From UBA3792 sp964426415 (lineage in GTDB: Bacteria; Bacillota; Clostridia; Christensenellales; CAG-138): a DNA stretch of 63,641 bases. The notes beneath the pieces were generated by a model that searched no databases, was not told where the DNA came from, and saw only the letters and a program-made list of their open reading frames with translations. Below are positions 1 through 8,754 of this stretch, in pieces; position 1 is the first letter of the stretch, and the number at the start of each line of letters is the position of its first letter. Location: NCBI GenBank assembly GCA_964426415.1, contig CAYRQM010000006.1, forward strand, positions 1 through 63,641, read 5' to 3'. The position numbers and the translations under genes are program-made.

Positions 1-50
1 AAGCGAAGGATCTCAGATTCTTCGTCGCTTTGCTCCTCAGAATGACAGGG
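1..50. repeat. left-edge copy of the dispersed inverted-repeat element
   Basis: The window opens inside a partial copy of an element that recurs later. One arm contains GCGAAGGATCTC, and the facing arm reads AGATTCTTCG and ends in TCAGAATGACAG. Fuller relatives lie near 8926-9003, 36296-36372, 36882-36956, 46485-46565 and four times in 61190-61783. The first part of this copy is outside the window. Confidence 0.75.
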
Positions 51-107
51 CGCGGTGCCGCAGCCTCATTTCGTTGATTCATACAGTTTCTACTCAAGGA
101 TGGAGCT

Positions 108-1721
108 ATGCAACAAACACTCTACTTACCCAATCTCAGACGCGAATTGGATGCGACGGACGAATCGTTCGCCGCATCCTGTTGTCATAAATGCGGCATT
201 GCACGCGCCGACCTGCTGCGCGTGCGCATCGTGCGGCAATCGCTGGACGCGCGCAAAAAGCAAGACATCTTTTCCGTCGTACATGCCGAGCTGACCGTCA
301 CGGAGCGTGCGGCAAAGCACATCCTGCATTCCGCAGCGCTGCGCGCCGAGCGCGTCGCGCCCGAGCCTTCGGAGCCGCTGATCTTTGGGCAAGCGCCGCA
401 AACGGGCAGAATCGTGGTGGTGGGGCTTGGCCCCGGCGGGCTGTTCGCCGCTTGGCAGCTGGCAAAGAACGGGTATCGTCCGCTCGTGCTTGAGCGCGGC
501 AAGCCCATCGAACAGCGCGTGCAGGACGTGCAGGCCTACTGGAACGGCGAAGCACTGCAAGCAAACAGCAATGTCGCGTTTGGCGAAGGCGGCGCAGGCA
601 CGTTTTCCGACGGCAAGCTGACCACCCGCATCCGCGACCCACACATCGACGGCGTATTGGCGCAGTTCATTCACTGCGGCGCACCCGACGAAATTGCCTA
701 TCTGGCGAAGCCGCACATCGGCACCGACCGACTGCGGGACGTCGTCAAGCGGATGCGCACCGAGATCGAGGCGCTGGGCGGGGAAGTGCGCTTTTCCACC
801 ACGCTGACGGGGCTTACTACAAAGGACGGCGCGGTGAAATCCGTCACCGTTTCGCACAACGGCTCATCCGAATCGATTCCCTGCTGTGCGCTGCTGCTCG
901 CCATTGGGCAGGGTGCGCGGGACACCTATCGCATGCTGTTCGACGCGGGGCTGATGATGGCGCCCAAGCCCTTTGCCGTGGGCGTGCGGGCGGAGCATCC
1001 GCAGTCTCTCATCAACGAAAGCCAATATGGCGCGATGGCGCACGACCCGCGCCTTGGCGCCGCCGAATATCGGCTGACCGGCAAAAGCGGCGACCGCGGC
1101 GTATACACGTTTTGCATGTGCCCCGGCGGACGCGTGGTGGCAAGCGCCAGCGGCGACGAGCAGGTCGTGGTCAACGGCATGAGCGATTATGCCCGCGACG
1201 GCGAAAACGCCAACGCCGCCATCGTGGTGCAGGTGACGCCCGAAGACTTTGGCAGCCATCCCTTGGACGGGCTGCGCTTCCAAGAAGATTTAGAACGGCG
1301 CGCCTTCCTGCAGGGCGGCGCAGACGGCACGGCGCCCGCCTGTACGGTGGGCGATCTTTTGGCACATCGCGCCACAAAGCAATTCGGCGCCGTCAAACCC
1401 AGCTATCGTCCCGCCGTGCGCGGCGCGTCGCTGTTCGATTGCCTGCCGTCGTTTGTAGCACAAGGCGTTGCCGACGGGCTTTGCGCCTTTTCCCGTCAGC
1501 TCAAGGGCTATGACCGTGCCGACGCGGTGCTGACGGCGGTCGAAAGCCGCACGTCGTCGCCGCTGCGCATCCTGCGCGGCGCGGATATGCAGTCCACCTC
1601 CCATCGGGGCGTTTGGCCCATCGGCGAGGGCGCTGGCTACGCGGGCGGCATCGTCAGCGCGGCGGTAGACGGATGGAAAGCGGCGGCGTGCGTGATGCGC
1701 ATCTTCGAGCCGTCGCGGTGA
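108..1721 (+). CDS. FAD-dependent dehydrogenase, COG2509-like
   Basis: This 537-residue protein has a dinucleotide-binding fingerprint (GLGPGGLFAAW, about residues 106-116) followed by an acidic-strand motif ending in LERG, which is typical of FAD-dependent oxidoreductases. A glycine-rich C-terminal segment (GEGAGYAGGIVSAA, near residue 508) closes the FAD site. The overall plan, with a roughly 100-residue N-terminal domain before the Rossmann motif, fits the uncharacterised FAD-dependent dehydrogenases of COG2509. The substrate is unknown. The chosen ATG follows an AAGGATGGAG-type ribosome-binding site. The gene appears monocistronic and is followed by a hairpin terminator. It shows no signal peptide, so it is probably cytoplasmic. 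Confidence 0.85.
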   Translation: MQQTLYLPNLRRELDATDESFAASCCHKCGIARADLLRVRIVRQSLDARKKQDIFSVVHAELTVTERAAKHILHSAALRAERVAPEPSEPLIFGQAPQTGRIVVVGLGPGGLFAAWQLAKNGYRPLVLERGKPIEQRVQDVQAYWNGEALQANSNVAFGEGGAGTFSDGKLTTRIRDPHIDGVLAQFIHCGAPDEIAYLAKPHIGTDRLRDVVKRMRTEIEALGGEVRFSTTLTGLTTKDGAVKSVTVSHNGSSESIPCCALLLAIGQGARDTYRMLFDAGLMMAPKPFAVGVRAEHPQSLINESQYGAMAHDPRLGAAEYRLTGKSGDRGVYTFCMCPGGRVVASASGDEQVVVNGMSDYARDGENANAAIVVQVTPEDFGSHPLDGLRFQEDLERRAFLQGGADGTAPACTVGDLLAHRATKQFGAVKPSYRPAVRGASLFDCLPSFVAQGVADGLCAFSRQLKGYDRADAVLTAVESRTSSPLRILRGADMQSTSHRGVWPIGEGAGYAGGIVSAAVDGWKAAACVMRIFEPSR

Positions 1722-1792
1722 TTGGCAAATCCTGTCGAACGCACGGCTGTACGCCAAAAAGTTGCGTTATCCTTGTGAAGACTTTTTTAACA

Positions 1793-1816
1793 AACGCCCA
1801 CGGGCGTTCTTTTTTT
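1793..1816 (+). terminator. intrinsic terminator after the FAD dehydrogenase gene
   Basis: AACGCCC at 1793-1799 pairs with GGGCGTT at 1802-1808 and is followed by a run of T. The very tight loop probably opens to four bases. Confidence 0.75.
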
Positions 1817-1874
1817 CAGAAAAATATGATATATACAGGGTAACGACCGCGAAACCCGCGGGAAAGGAGACGCC

Positions 1875-3902
1875 ATGAAGAAACATTTGGCAGGACTTTT
1901 GGCTTGCTTGCTGCTGCTTGCACTGCTGCCGTTTTCCACAAAAACGGAGGCGGCGGACGTCGTCGTGCGCGTCCTGCTCTCCACGGGCGGCGCAAGCACC
2001 GTCACCGTCGCCGTCAAGGGCAGCTATTTTGTGGACGGCAATTCCTTCACCGACGGCACGCTCACGGCGTCCATCGCAAGCGGCGTCATCACCGTGTCCC
2101 ATTCCAAGGGCGGCACGTTAAAGAGCGCGTCGGACAGCGTGCGGGTCGTGCGCCAAGACGCGGCATACGCCGACGCCAACCTCACGCTTTCGAGCAACAG
2201 CCGCGTGTATTTGGGCGATCTCGTCTTCTATAACGACGGCGGCACGCTGCGCGTGGTCAACTACGTCGATATGCATGCCTATCTGTACGGCGCCGTCAGC
2301 GGCGAAGTTTCCGAAAGCAGCCATGTCGAGCTGCTCAAAACCCAAACCATCGTGGCGAAGGGCTTTGCGCTTGCGGAGGTCGAGTCGCGGGCAAGCAAAT
2401 ACTTCGATGTATACGACACCACCACATCCCAGCTATATGTCGGCTATGTGGCGTCCGACGTGCGCACCATCGCCGCCGTGGACGCGGTTTGGCAGAATAC
2501 GCTGCGCTATGAGGGCAATACGGTCAAGACGTACTACAGCACCGCCAACGGCGGACAGGTCATCACGCCGCGTATCCGTTGGGGCGGTCTTGGCAATGCG
2601 GGCGCGTACTGGTTTGGCTATGACCCCTTCGACCTTGCGGGCAAGTCCACCAATGTGGTCATCACCGTTTCGGGCAATGCGCCAAGTGCGCTTCCCGCTG
2701 CGCTCTATCAAGCGTTTTTGGATATGGCGAGCGCCGCCGTGTCCGGTACGGCAACCGAAATCGTGTCCATCGACGCGCTGTGGGGCGTGTACGACGCGGA
2801 CAATCCCAACGGCACCGACCGCTATCCTGCCGCGCTGGCGCCTCAGACGCAATGCACCATCCAAATGACGGTCAAGCGCAGCGGCAAGGAGAACACCTCC
2901 GCCACCTGCACCTTTACCCTTGCCGCGCTGCAAAGCAGCGGCGTCGTCTCCGCTACGGGCAGCAACTCCTTTATCGTGCGCACCGCCGAACAGGAATGGA
3001 AGATCGTGTACGGCATCGCAAGCGGGCATCGCGCAGGGCTGTCGCATCGCGGCGCCACCGTCATGGCGGCACAGGGCTATGCGTATGTGGACATTCTCAA
3101 GTTCTACTATCGCGGCGCATCGCTGTATGACGCAAACGGCAGCGTCATCCCGTCCACAGCCACCTTTGCCTTCACCTATGAAGAGGGCAACACTGCAACC
3201 GCCACGCCCACCCAAACGGGCGGCGCAACCGCCACGCCGACGCCCACCGCAACGCCCACAGCTACGCCCACCGCCACGCCGAACGTACAGGAATACGCCA
3301 TCGTCATCGAGGGCGATCTCAATCTGCGCAGCGGCCCGTCCACCGCGTATGCGTCGCTGGGCAAGCTGGATCTTGGAACGATTCTGGGCGTCACCGCCGT
3401 TTCGGACGACTGGAAACAGGTCTTGGTTTGCGGCACGTCCGATGTGGGCTACGTCCACAAGGACTACATCAGCTATTACGAATTGGAGCCGACCCTCAAG
3501 ACGGAGGGCTATTGCAACGAATCGGGCACCAACTTCCGCTTGGGCCCGTCCACCAACTTTGCCTCCTTGGGCAAGCTGGATGCGGACACATCGTTGGGGC
3601 TGTACTATCTGTCGGGCAACTGGTACTATGCCATCGTGAAAAGCACGGGGCAGACGGGGTTCGTGTACAAGACGTACGTCACGGTCACGGGCGATTATTC
3701 GCCAAGCTATTCAAGGGGTGACGTCAATGGCGACCTTTGCGTCACCGCCGCCGACGCCGTGCCGATTCTGCGCTATTGCGCGGGGCTTTCGCAGCTTGAC
3801 GCCGCTCAGCTTGCCGCAGCAGATTTGACGGGCGACGGCGCCGTCACCGCAGCGGATGGTGCAATGCTGCTGCGCTTCTGCGTGGGGCTGGCAACCCTGT
3901 AA
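1875..3902 (+). CDS. secreted SpoIID/LytB-domain protein with two SH3b domains and a C-terminal dockerin
   Basis: Predicted secreted protein of 675 residues. A signal peptide spans about 1-26. A SpoIID/LytB-type region at about 95-420 includes the segment LYGAVSGEVSESSHVELLKTQ, the family's 'GEV...LKxQ' signature. SpoIID proteins are lytic transglycosylases acting on peptidoglycan, but activity here is inferred. Next come a Thr/Pro linker (about 445-475), two bacterial SH3 domains with the NLRSGPS and NFRLGPS motifs, and a type I dockerin (615-675) with two calcium-loop repeats (GDVNGDLCVTAADA and DLTGDGAVTAADG). The ATG follows GAAAGGAGA. A sporulation role is possible, but the dockerin and SH3 domains suggest a general cell-wall function. 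Confidence 0.85.
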   Translation: MKKHLAGLLACLLLLALLPFSTKTEAADVVVRVLLSTGGASTVTVAVKGSYFVDGNSFTDGTLTASIASGVITVSHSKGGTLKSASDSVRVVRQDAAYADANLTLSSNSRVYLGDLVFYNDGGTLRVVNYVDMHAYLYGAVSGEVSESSHVELLKTQTIVAKGFALAEVESRASKYFDVYDTTTSQLYVGYVASDVRTIAAVDAVWQNTLRYEGNTVKTYYSTANGGQVITPRIRWGGLGNAGAYWFGYDPFDLAGKSTNVVITVSGNAPSALPAALYQAFLDMASAAVSGTATEIVSIDALWGVYDADNPNGTDRYPAALAPQTQCTIQMTVKRSGKENTSATCTFTLAALQSSGVVSATGSNSFIVRTAEQEWKIVYGIASGHRAGLSHRGATVMAAQGYAYVDILKFYYRGASLYDANGSVIPSTATFAFTYEEGNTATATPTQTGGATATPTPTATPTATPTATPNVQEYAIVIEGDLNLRSGPSTAYASLGKLDLGTILGVTAVSDDWKQVLVCGTSDVGYVHKDYISYYELEPTLKTEGYCNESGTNFRLGPSTNFASLGKLDADTSLGLYYLSGNWYYAIVKSTGQTGFVYKTYVTVTGDYSPSYSRGDVNGDLCVTAADAVPILRYCAGLSQLDAAQLAAADLTGDGAVTAADGAMLLRFCVGLATL

Positions 3903-3921
3903 ATCAACAATTACGACAACA

Positions 3922-3952
3922 CACCCGCAGTCGAGTGGCTGCGGGTGCTTTG
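3922..3952 (+). terminator. terminator between the convergent SpoIID-like gene and rarA
   Basis: CACCCGCAG at 3922-3930 pairs with CTGCGGGTG at 3939-3947, followed by CTTTGCTATTT. It lies between two converging genes and probably ends the plus-strand transcript. Confidence 0.7.
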
Positions 3953-3956
3953 CTAT

Positions 3957-5282
3957 TTAAGAATTTTTGCGCAGCGCGTCGCGGCGCTGATGGTTTTCGC
4001 GGATCTTGGCTTCCTGCCCTTGGTCGGACGGCTCATAGTAGCGCTTGCCGACCAGCTCGGTGGGCATATATTGCTGCTCGACCCAATGGGCGGGATAGTT
4101 GTGCGGATAGCGATAGCCCTTGCCGGCGCCAAGCTTGGCGGCGCCTTGGTAACTGGTGTCGCGCAGATGCACGGGTACGGGCTGAAAGATGTCGCCATGC
4201 TCGGTATCGGCGAATGCGGCGTCCATGGCGATGCAAACGCTGTTGGACTTGGGCGATTCGCACAGGAACAGGATTGCCTGCGACAGGGAAAGCCGCGCTT
4301 CGGGCAGACCGATGGTTTCCAACGCCTGCGCCGCCGCCACCGCCTGCACCATCGCCTGCGGATTGGCAAGCCCGATGTCTTCGCTGGCATGCGCGATGAG
4401 CCGCCGCGCAATGATGCGCGGATCGCAGCCCGCGTACAAAAGACGGGAGAACCACGCCAGCGCCGCGTCGCTGTCACCGCCGCGCAGACTCTTGCAAAAG
4501 GCGGAAAGCATATCGTAAAACTGTTGATCGTCGCACTGCACCACCTTGCGCTGTCCCGATTCGCTTGCGATTTCACGGGTGATGACAATGACGCCTTTCT
4601 CGTCGGGCGGCGTGGTCAACACGGCAAGCTCCAAGGCGTTAAGGGCGTTGCGGCAGTCGCCGTTGGACAGGGAGATGAACGCGTCATACGCGCCCTCTTC
4701 CAAGGTGACGGCACGATCGCCGTAGCCGTTTTGCGCATCGGTCACCGCTTGATCGATGGCGCGGCGAATGTCGTCGGCGGTCAGCGGGAAGAACTGGAAC
4801 ACGCGGCAGCGCGACACGATGGCGGCGGTCATGGAGACCATGGGGTTTTCGGTGGTAGAACCGATGAAGCGAATCACGCCGCTTTCCAGTGCGGGCAGCA
4901 GCGCGTCCGATTGGGTTTTCGACCAGCGGTGGCATTCGTCCAGCAGCAGGTAGGTGGGACGTGATTCCATGCGCAGCGCATCGGCAGCCGCGTCGATCAC
5001 GGCGCGCAGCTCTTTGACGCCGCTCGAAACGGCGTTGATTTTGACGAATCGGGCGCCCGTCGTTTCGGCAATGATGTGCGCCAAGGTGGTTTTGCCGGTG
5101 CCCGGCGGGCCGAAGAAGATGGACGACCACAGCGAGTCGGTCAAGATGGCGCGGCGCAAAAGCCGCCCTTCACCGACGATATGGGCTTGCCCAATGAATC
5201 GATCGAGCGTTTTGGGGCGCATACGGTCTGCCAACGGCGCGTTTTCGTGTAAATTGTGTGAAAAAAGATCGTTGTTTTCCAT
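3957..5282 (-). CDS. rarA: replication-associated recombination protein A (RarA/MgsA), AAA+ ATPase
   Basis: AAA+ ATPase of the RarA/MgsA/WRNIP1 family, which acts at stalled replication forks. Visible motifs are Walker A (GPPGTGKTT), Walker B (LLLDECHRW), sensor 1 (GSTTENP) and the family's C-terminal tetramerisation region. Length is 441 residues from the chosen start, normal for the family. The reading frame is open further upstream. However, an extended -10 (TGTTATAAT on the minus strand, 5298-5290) overlaps an earlier ATG at 5291, so the in-frame ATG at 5282, seven bases past the -10, is preferred. This would make the transcript essentially leaderless. The gene is divergent from typA. Confidence 0.9.
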   Translation of the reverse strand: MENNDLFSHNLHENAPLADRMRPKTLDRFIGQAHIVGEGRLLRRAILTDSLWSSIFFGPPGTGKTTLAHIIAETTGARFVKINAVSSGVKELRAVIDAAADALRMESRPTYLLLDECHRWSKTQSDALLPALESGVIRFIGSTTENPMVSMTAAIVSRCRVFQFFPLTADDIRRAIDQAVTDAQNGYGDRAVTLEEGAYDAFISLSNGDCRNALNALELAVLTTPPDEKGVIVITREIASESGQRKVVQCDDQQFYDMLSAFCKSLRGGDSDAALAWFSRLLYAGCDPRIIARRLIAHASEDIGLANPQAMVQAVAAAQALETIGLPEARLSLSQAILFLCESPKSNSVCIAMDAAFADTEHGDIFQPVPVHLRDTSYQGAAKLGAGKGYRYPHNYPAHWVEQQYMPTELVGKRYYEPSDQGQEAKIRENHQRRDALRKNS

Positions 5283-5289
5283 GTTTTCC

Positions 5290-5298
5290 ATTATAACA
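5290..5298 (-). promoter_or_regulatory. extended -10 promoter of rarA
   Basis: The minus strand reads TGTTATAAT, a TGn extended -10. The upstream -35 is poor (TTTTCT at 17 bp). The start codon at 5282 lies 7 bases downstream, at or next to the expected transcription start. Confidence 0.5.
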
Positions 5299-5301
5299 CG
5301 C

Positions 5302-5330
5302 TTGCGTAAGAAAGAAAAGCGGTGTATAAT
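5302..5330 (+). promoter_or_regulatory. promoter of typA
   Basis: TTGCGT (5302-5307), a 17-bp spacer and a perfect TATAAT (5325-5330) lie about 50 bp upstream of typA. The element is nested back-to-back with the rarA promoter. Confidence 0.65.
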
Positions 5331-5378
5331 AGGCGCGCTTGATTTTTTTGAAGAATCCGAATCAGGAAAGAGGAACCT

Positions 5379-7202
5379 ATGAATATCCGAAATGTGGCGA
5401 TCATCGCCCATGTCGATCACGGCAAGACCACGTTGGTCGATCAACTGTTAAAGGACGCAGGCGCACTGCGCCGCAACGAACAAGGCACCGAGCGCATTAT
5501 GGACAGCGGCGACTTGGAGCGGGAGCGCGGCATCACGATCCTGTCCAAGAACACCACCGTCACCTATGGCGACACGCGCATCAACATCATTGACACACCG
5601 GGCCACGCCGACTTTGGCGGCGAGGTCGAGCGTATCCTGCAGATGGTCGACGGCGTGCTGCTGCTCATCGACGCGTTTGAGGGCTGCATGCCCCAGACGC
5701 GATTCGTGCTGCGCAAAGCGCTGGAGCTGAACAAGAAAGCGGTCGTCGTGGTCAACAAGGTCGATCGCCCCGAAGCCCGTCCCTACGAAGTGGTGGACGA
5801 GGCGTTGGAGCTGTTCATCGAGCTGGGCGCATCCGACGAGCAAATCGACTTCCCCATCGTGTACGCCAGTGCGCGCAACGGGATGTCGGGCTACGAGCCC
5901 GATCAAATGGAGCACAATATGCGCGCCATCTTTGACACCATCCTCAAAGAGATTCCGGCGCCCTGCACCGATACGGAAGCGCCGCTGCAAATTCTGTTTT
6001 CCACCATCGACTACGACGACTATGTGGGCAAGATCGGCGTGGGCCGCATCGAGCGCGGCATTGCGCGGCGCGGTCAGCCCATCGTGCTGTGCGGCGGGCA
6101 GCAAAACCTGCGGCGCGACGCCAAAATCACGCGGCTCTATCATTTCGAAGGGCTTGCCCGTGTCGAAATCGAAGAGGGCTTGGCGGGCGACATCGTGTGC
6201 GTGGCGGGCGTAGAAGACTTAAACGTGGGCGAAACCGCCTGCGATCCCACCTGCGTGGAGCCGATGCCGTTCGTCCACATCGACGAGCCCACCGTGTCCA
6301 TGCTGTTCCTTGTCAACGACAGTCCGTTTGCGGGCAAGGAGGGCAAGTATGTCACCAGCCGCAACCTGCGCGACCGTCTGTATACCGAGGTCAAGACCAA
6401 CGTTTCCATGCGCGTCGAGGACACCGATTCCACCGACACGTTCCGCGTCAGCGGCAGAGGCGAGCTGCATCTTTCCATCCTCATCGAGCAGATGCGGCGA
6501 CAAGGCTTCGAGTTCGCCGTGTCCCGTCCCAAGGTCATCCTGCATCGGGACGCCAACGGCGTCGTCACCGAGCCCATCGAAGAATTGACCATCGACGTTC
6601 CGCAGGAATATGTGGGCGCCGTCATGGACAAGCTGGGACAGCGACACGCCGAGATGGTCGACATGACCGCCTTGGGCGATACGGGCACACGGCTCAAGTT
6701 CCTAATCCCCGCCCGTGGCTTGATGGGCTATCGCAGCGAGCTGCTCACCGACACCCGCGGCAACGGCGTCATGAACCACCTGTTCCACGGCTACGAGCCG
6801 TATAAGGGCGAGATCGCCGAGCGCAAAACGGGCAGCTTGGTGGCGCACGAAACGGGCGACAGCTGCTCCTACGGGCTGTTCTACGCGCAAGACCGCGGTC
6901 GCATGTTCATCGGTTCCGGCGTTCCCGTGTACGAGGGCGAAATCGTGGGCGAATGCGCCCGCGCCGACGACATCGTGGTCAACGTCTGCAAGAAGAAGCA
7001 CGTCACCAATATGCGTGCATCGGGAAGCGACGACGCGCTGCGGCTGACGCCGCCCACCTTCTTCACGCTGGAACAGTGCCTCGAATTCATCGCGGACGAC
7101 GAATTGGTCGAGGTCACGCCCCAAAACATTCGGATGCGCAAGCGGGTGCTGTCCAAAGAGCTGCGCATGAAGCAAGCGGCGCGCATCATCAAAGAATCCT
7201 AA
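5379..7202 (+). CDS. typA: translational GTPase TypA/BipA
   Basis: Ribosome-associated translational GTPase involved in ribosome assembly and stress adaptation. The G1 motif AHVDHGKTT lies near residue 14, followed by the RGITI switch I, DTPGHADFGGE (G3) and NKVDRP (G4). Elongation-factor domains II, III and V and the TypA-specific C-terminal domain (MGYRSELLTDTRGNG, near residue 447) follow. The length of 607 residues is typical. The ATG follows AGGAAAGAGGAA. It has its own promoter and a strong terminator. Confidence 0.97.
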   Translation: MNIRNVAIIAHVDHGKTTLVDQLLKDAGALRRNEQGTERIMDSGDLERERGITILSKNTTVTYGDTRINIIDTPGHADFGGEVERILQMVDGVLLLIDAFEGCMPQTRFVLRKALELNKKAVVVVNKVDRPEARPYEVVDEALELFIELGASDEQIDFPIVYASARNGMSGYEPDQMEHNMRAIFDTILKEIPAPCTDTEAPLQILFSTIDYDDYVGKIGVGRIERGIARRGQPIVLCGGQQNLRRDAKITRLYHFEGLARVEIEEGLAGDIVCVAGVEDLNVGETACDPTCVEPMPFVHIDEPTVSMLFLVNDSPFAGKEGKYVTSRNLRDRLYTEVKTNVSMRVEDTDSTDTFRVSGRGELHLSILIEQMRRQGFEFAVSRPKVILHRDANGVVTEPIEELTIDVPQEYVGAVMDKLGQRHAEMVDMTALGDTGTRLKFLIPARGLMGYRSELLTDTRGNGVMNHLFHGYEPYKGEIAERKTGSLVAHETGDSCSYGLFYAQDRGRMFIGSGVPVYEGEIVGECARADDIVVNVCKKKHVTNMRASGSDDALRLTPPTFFTLEQCLEFIADDELVEVTPQNIRMRKRVLSKELRMKQAARIIKES

Positions 7203-7210
7203 ATCACGGC

Positions 7211-7237
7211 AAGGCTCCCGCGTGGGGAGCCTTTTTT
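7211..7237 (+). terminator. intrinsic terminator of typA
   Basis: AAGGCTCCC (7211-7219) pairs with GGGAGCCTT (7225-7233) and runs into a stretch of T. Confidence 0.9.
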
Positions 7238-7254
7238 GAAAGGCGGAACAACCT

Positions 7255-7749
7255 ATGACCATTCGACGCGCAAAAACGTCCGACGCAAGTCGGCTCAACG
7301 ATCTGCTGTACCAAGTGCAGGCGGTGCATGCCGCGCTGCGCCCCGACATCTTCCCGAGCGGCGGCAAAAAATATACCGATGCACAGGTCGCGGCGCTGAT
7401 TCTCGACGACACGCGCCCCATCTTCGTCGCGGCGGACGATACCGATACCGTGCTGGGATACGCCATGTGCGTCCATCACATCACACCGCCGTCGGCGGCG
7501 CTTTTGGGCTACGATACGCTGTACTTAGACGATCTGTGCGTGGACGAAACCAAGCGGCACGGCGGCGTCGGACGGGCGCTGTTTGCCCATGTTTGCGAAA
7601 CGGCAAAAGCGATGGGCTGCCAAAGCGTCACGCTCAACGTGTGGAACGGCAACGACGACGCCGCACAGTTCTATCGGGATCGCGGCATGACGGTGCAGCG
7701 CACCACCATGGAGGTTCGGTTCGATTCGACAGACGGGAACAAGATCTGA
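7255..7749 (+). CDS. GNAT-family N-acetyltransferase
   Basis: A 164-residue single-domain GNAT protein. The start reads MTIRRAKTSDASRL, the usual beta1-alpha1 opening. The central LYLDDLCVDETKRHGGVGRALF segment carries the acetyl-CoA binding pattern (RxxGxG/A type), and the NVWNGNDDAAQFYRDRGM segment is the conserved late GNAT motif. The substrate cannot be told. The ATG follows AAGGCGG, just after the typA terminator; no promoter of its own was identified. Confidence 0.88.
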   Translation: MTIRRAKTSDASRLNDLLYQVQAVHAALRPDIFPSGGKKYTDAQVAALILDDTRPIFVAADDTDTVLGYAMCVHHITPPSAALLGYDTLYLDDLCVDETKRHGGVGRALFAHVCETAKAMGCQSVTLNVWNGNDDAAQFYRDRGMTVQRTTMEVRFDSTDGNKI

Positions 7750-7767
7750 TAAAACATATATTTTTTC

Positions 7768-7800
7768 TTGCGCAGAAGGGGTCAGTTGTGGTAAACTGAC
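7768..7800 (+). promoter_or_regulatory. candidate promoter with palindromic operator for the CAT/E2-like gene
   Basis: A -35-like TTGCGC (7768-7773) and a -10-like TAAACT (7792-7797) with 18-bp spacing are overlapped by a perfect 7-bp inverted repeat, GTCAGTT (7781-7787) and AACTGAC (7794-7800). This suggests a repressor operator. Confidence 0.45.
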
Positions 7801-7827
7801 GAGAATCCGAGAGAGGGGAGAACATTC

Positions 7828-8664
7828 ATGAGAAAAGACGGCAGACGGCTGAAGACAATGCAGCCGATGTACCAAGTCGCGGCGCACATCATGGCGGATC
7901 GGAACGATTCGATGAACATGGTGGAGGTGGACTTGGAATTCGATCCCATGCAAAAGTTTCTGAACGAGCAGCGCAAGTCGGGCAAACGCTATTCGCACTT
8001 GGCGCTCATCATCGCGGCGTACGTCCGCACCATTGCGGCGTATCCGCTTTTGAACCGCTTCGTGGTCAACAAATGCATCTACGCCCGCAACGAAATCGCC
8101 ATCGGCATGGTCGTGCTGAAGCCCGGCGAGACGGAGGGCACGATGAACAAAATGTACTTCCAGCCCACCAACACGCTGGACGAGGTGCAGAACATTTTGG
8201 ACAAATACGTCGAAGAGAACCGCGCCGTAGGCGACACCAACAAGACGGACGATCTGATCCGCACGCTGTTGGGCATTCCGGGGCTTTGCCGCTTTGGCGT
8301 CAACGTGTTCAAGTGGCTGGATAAGCACGGCTTGCTTTCCAAGAGCATCATCCAAGCAAGCCCGTTCCACTGCACCATGACCGTCACGAACCTTGCCAGC
8401 ATCCGCACCAACTACATCTATCACCATGTGTACAATTTCGGCACCACGTCGCTGCTGATGGCGCTGGGCACCGCGCGTGAAGTTCCCATGCGGCGCCATG
8501 GCGAAATCGAGTTCGTCAAGTGCACCCCCGCCGGCATCGTCATGGACGAGCGCGTCGCGTCGGGCTCGGCATACGCCGCCGCATTCAAGTATTTTCAGCG
8601 CCTGCTCAAAGACCCCCTGCCGCTCATGACCCCGCCCGCCTGCGTGGTGGCGGAGATTGACTGA
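7828..8664 (+). CDS. stand-alone CAT/E2-like acyltransferase-fold protein with degenerate active site
   Basis: A 278-residue protein resembling the catalytic domain of 2-oxoacid dehydrogenase E2 and chloramphenicol acetyltransferases. It has the SHLALIIAAYVRTIAAYPLLN helix region, a TMTVTNLAS segment like the E2 'ISNLG' strand, and a C-terminal DERVASGSAYAAAF where E2 has DHRxxDGxxAARF. The catalytic His-x-x-x-Asp-Gly therefore reads Glu-Arg-Val-Ala-Ser-Gly, so normal acyltransfer chemistry is doubtful. No lipoyl or E3-binding domain is present and no other pyruvate-dehydrogenase genes are nearby. The ATG follows GAGAGGGGAG. The function is unknown. Confidence 0.75.
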   Translation: MRKDGRRLKTMQPMYQVAAHIMADRNDSMNMVEVDLEFDPMQKFLNEQRKSGKRYSHLALIIAAYVRTIAAYPLLNRFVVNKCIYARNEIAIGMVVLKPGETEGTMNKMYFQPTNTLDEVQNILDKYVEENRAVGDTNKTDDLIRTLLGIPGLCRFGVNVFKWLDKHGLLSKSIIQASPFHCTMTVTNLASIRTNYIYHHVYNFGTTSLLMALGTAREVPMRRHGEIEFVKCTPAGIVMDERVASGSAYAAAFKYFQRLLKDPLPLMTPPACVVAEID

Positions 8665-8690
8665 ATAGCATCGGCGCATTGCGTTTTTGG

Positions 8691-8722
8691 GAAAGGGGTG
8701 CAGCTTGCGCCCCTTTCTCATG
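8691..8722 (+). terminator. hairpin downstream of the CAT/E2-like gene
   Basis: GAAAGGGG (8691-8698) pairs with CCCCTTTC (8710-8717). The stem continues inward through a T-G wobble and GC/GC. The T-tract is weak. Confidence 0.55.
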
Positions 8723-8754
8723 TTCTGATTTCTTGGAGCCCGTTTGCCGCGGGG

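Noticed and set aside
3957..5444. Longer RarA start at 5444
   Set aside because: The extension has no family similarity and overlaps the promoters of both rarA and typA. The -10 lies at 5295-5290.
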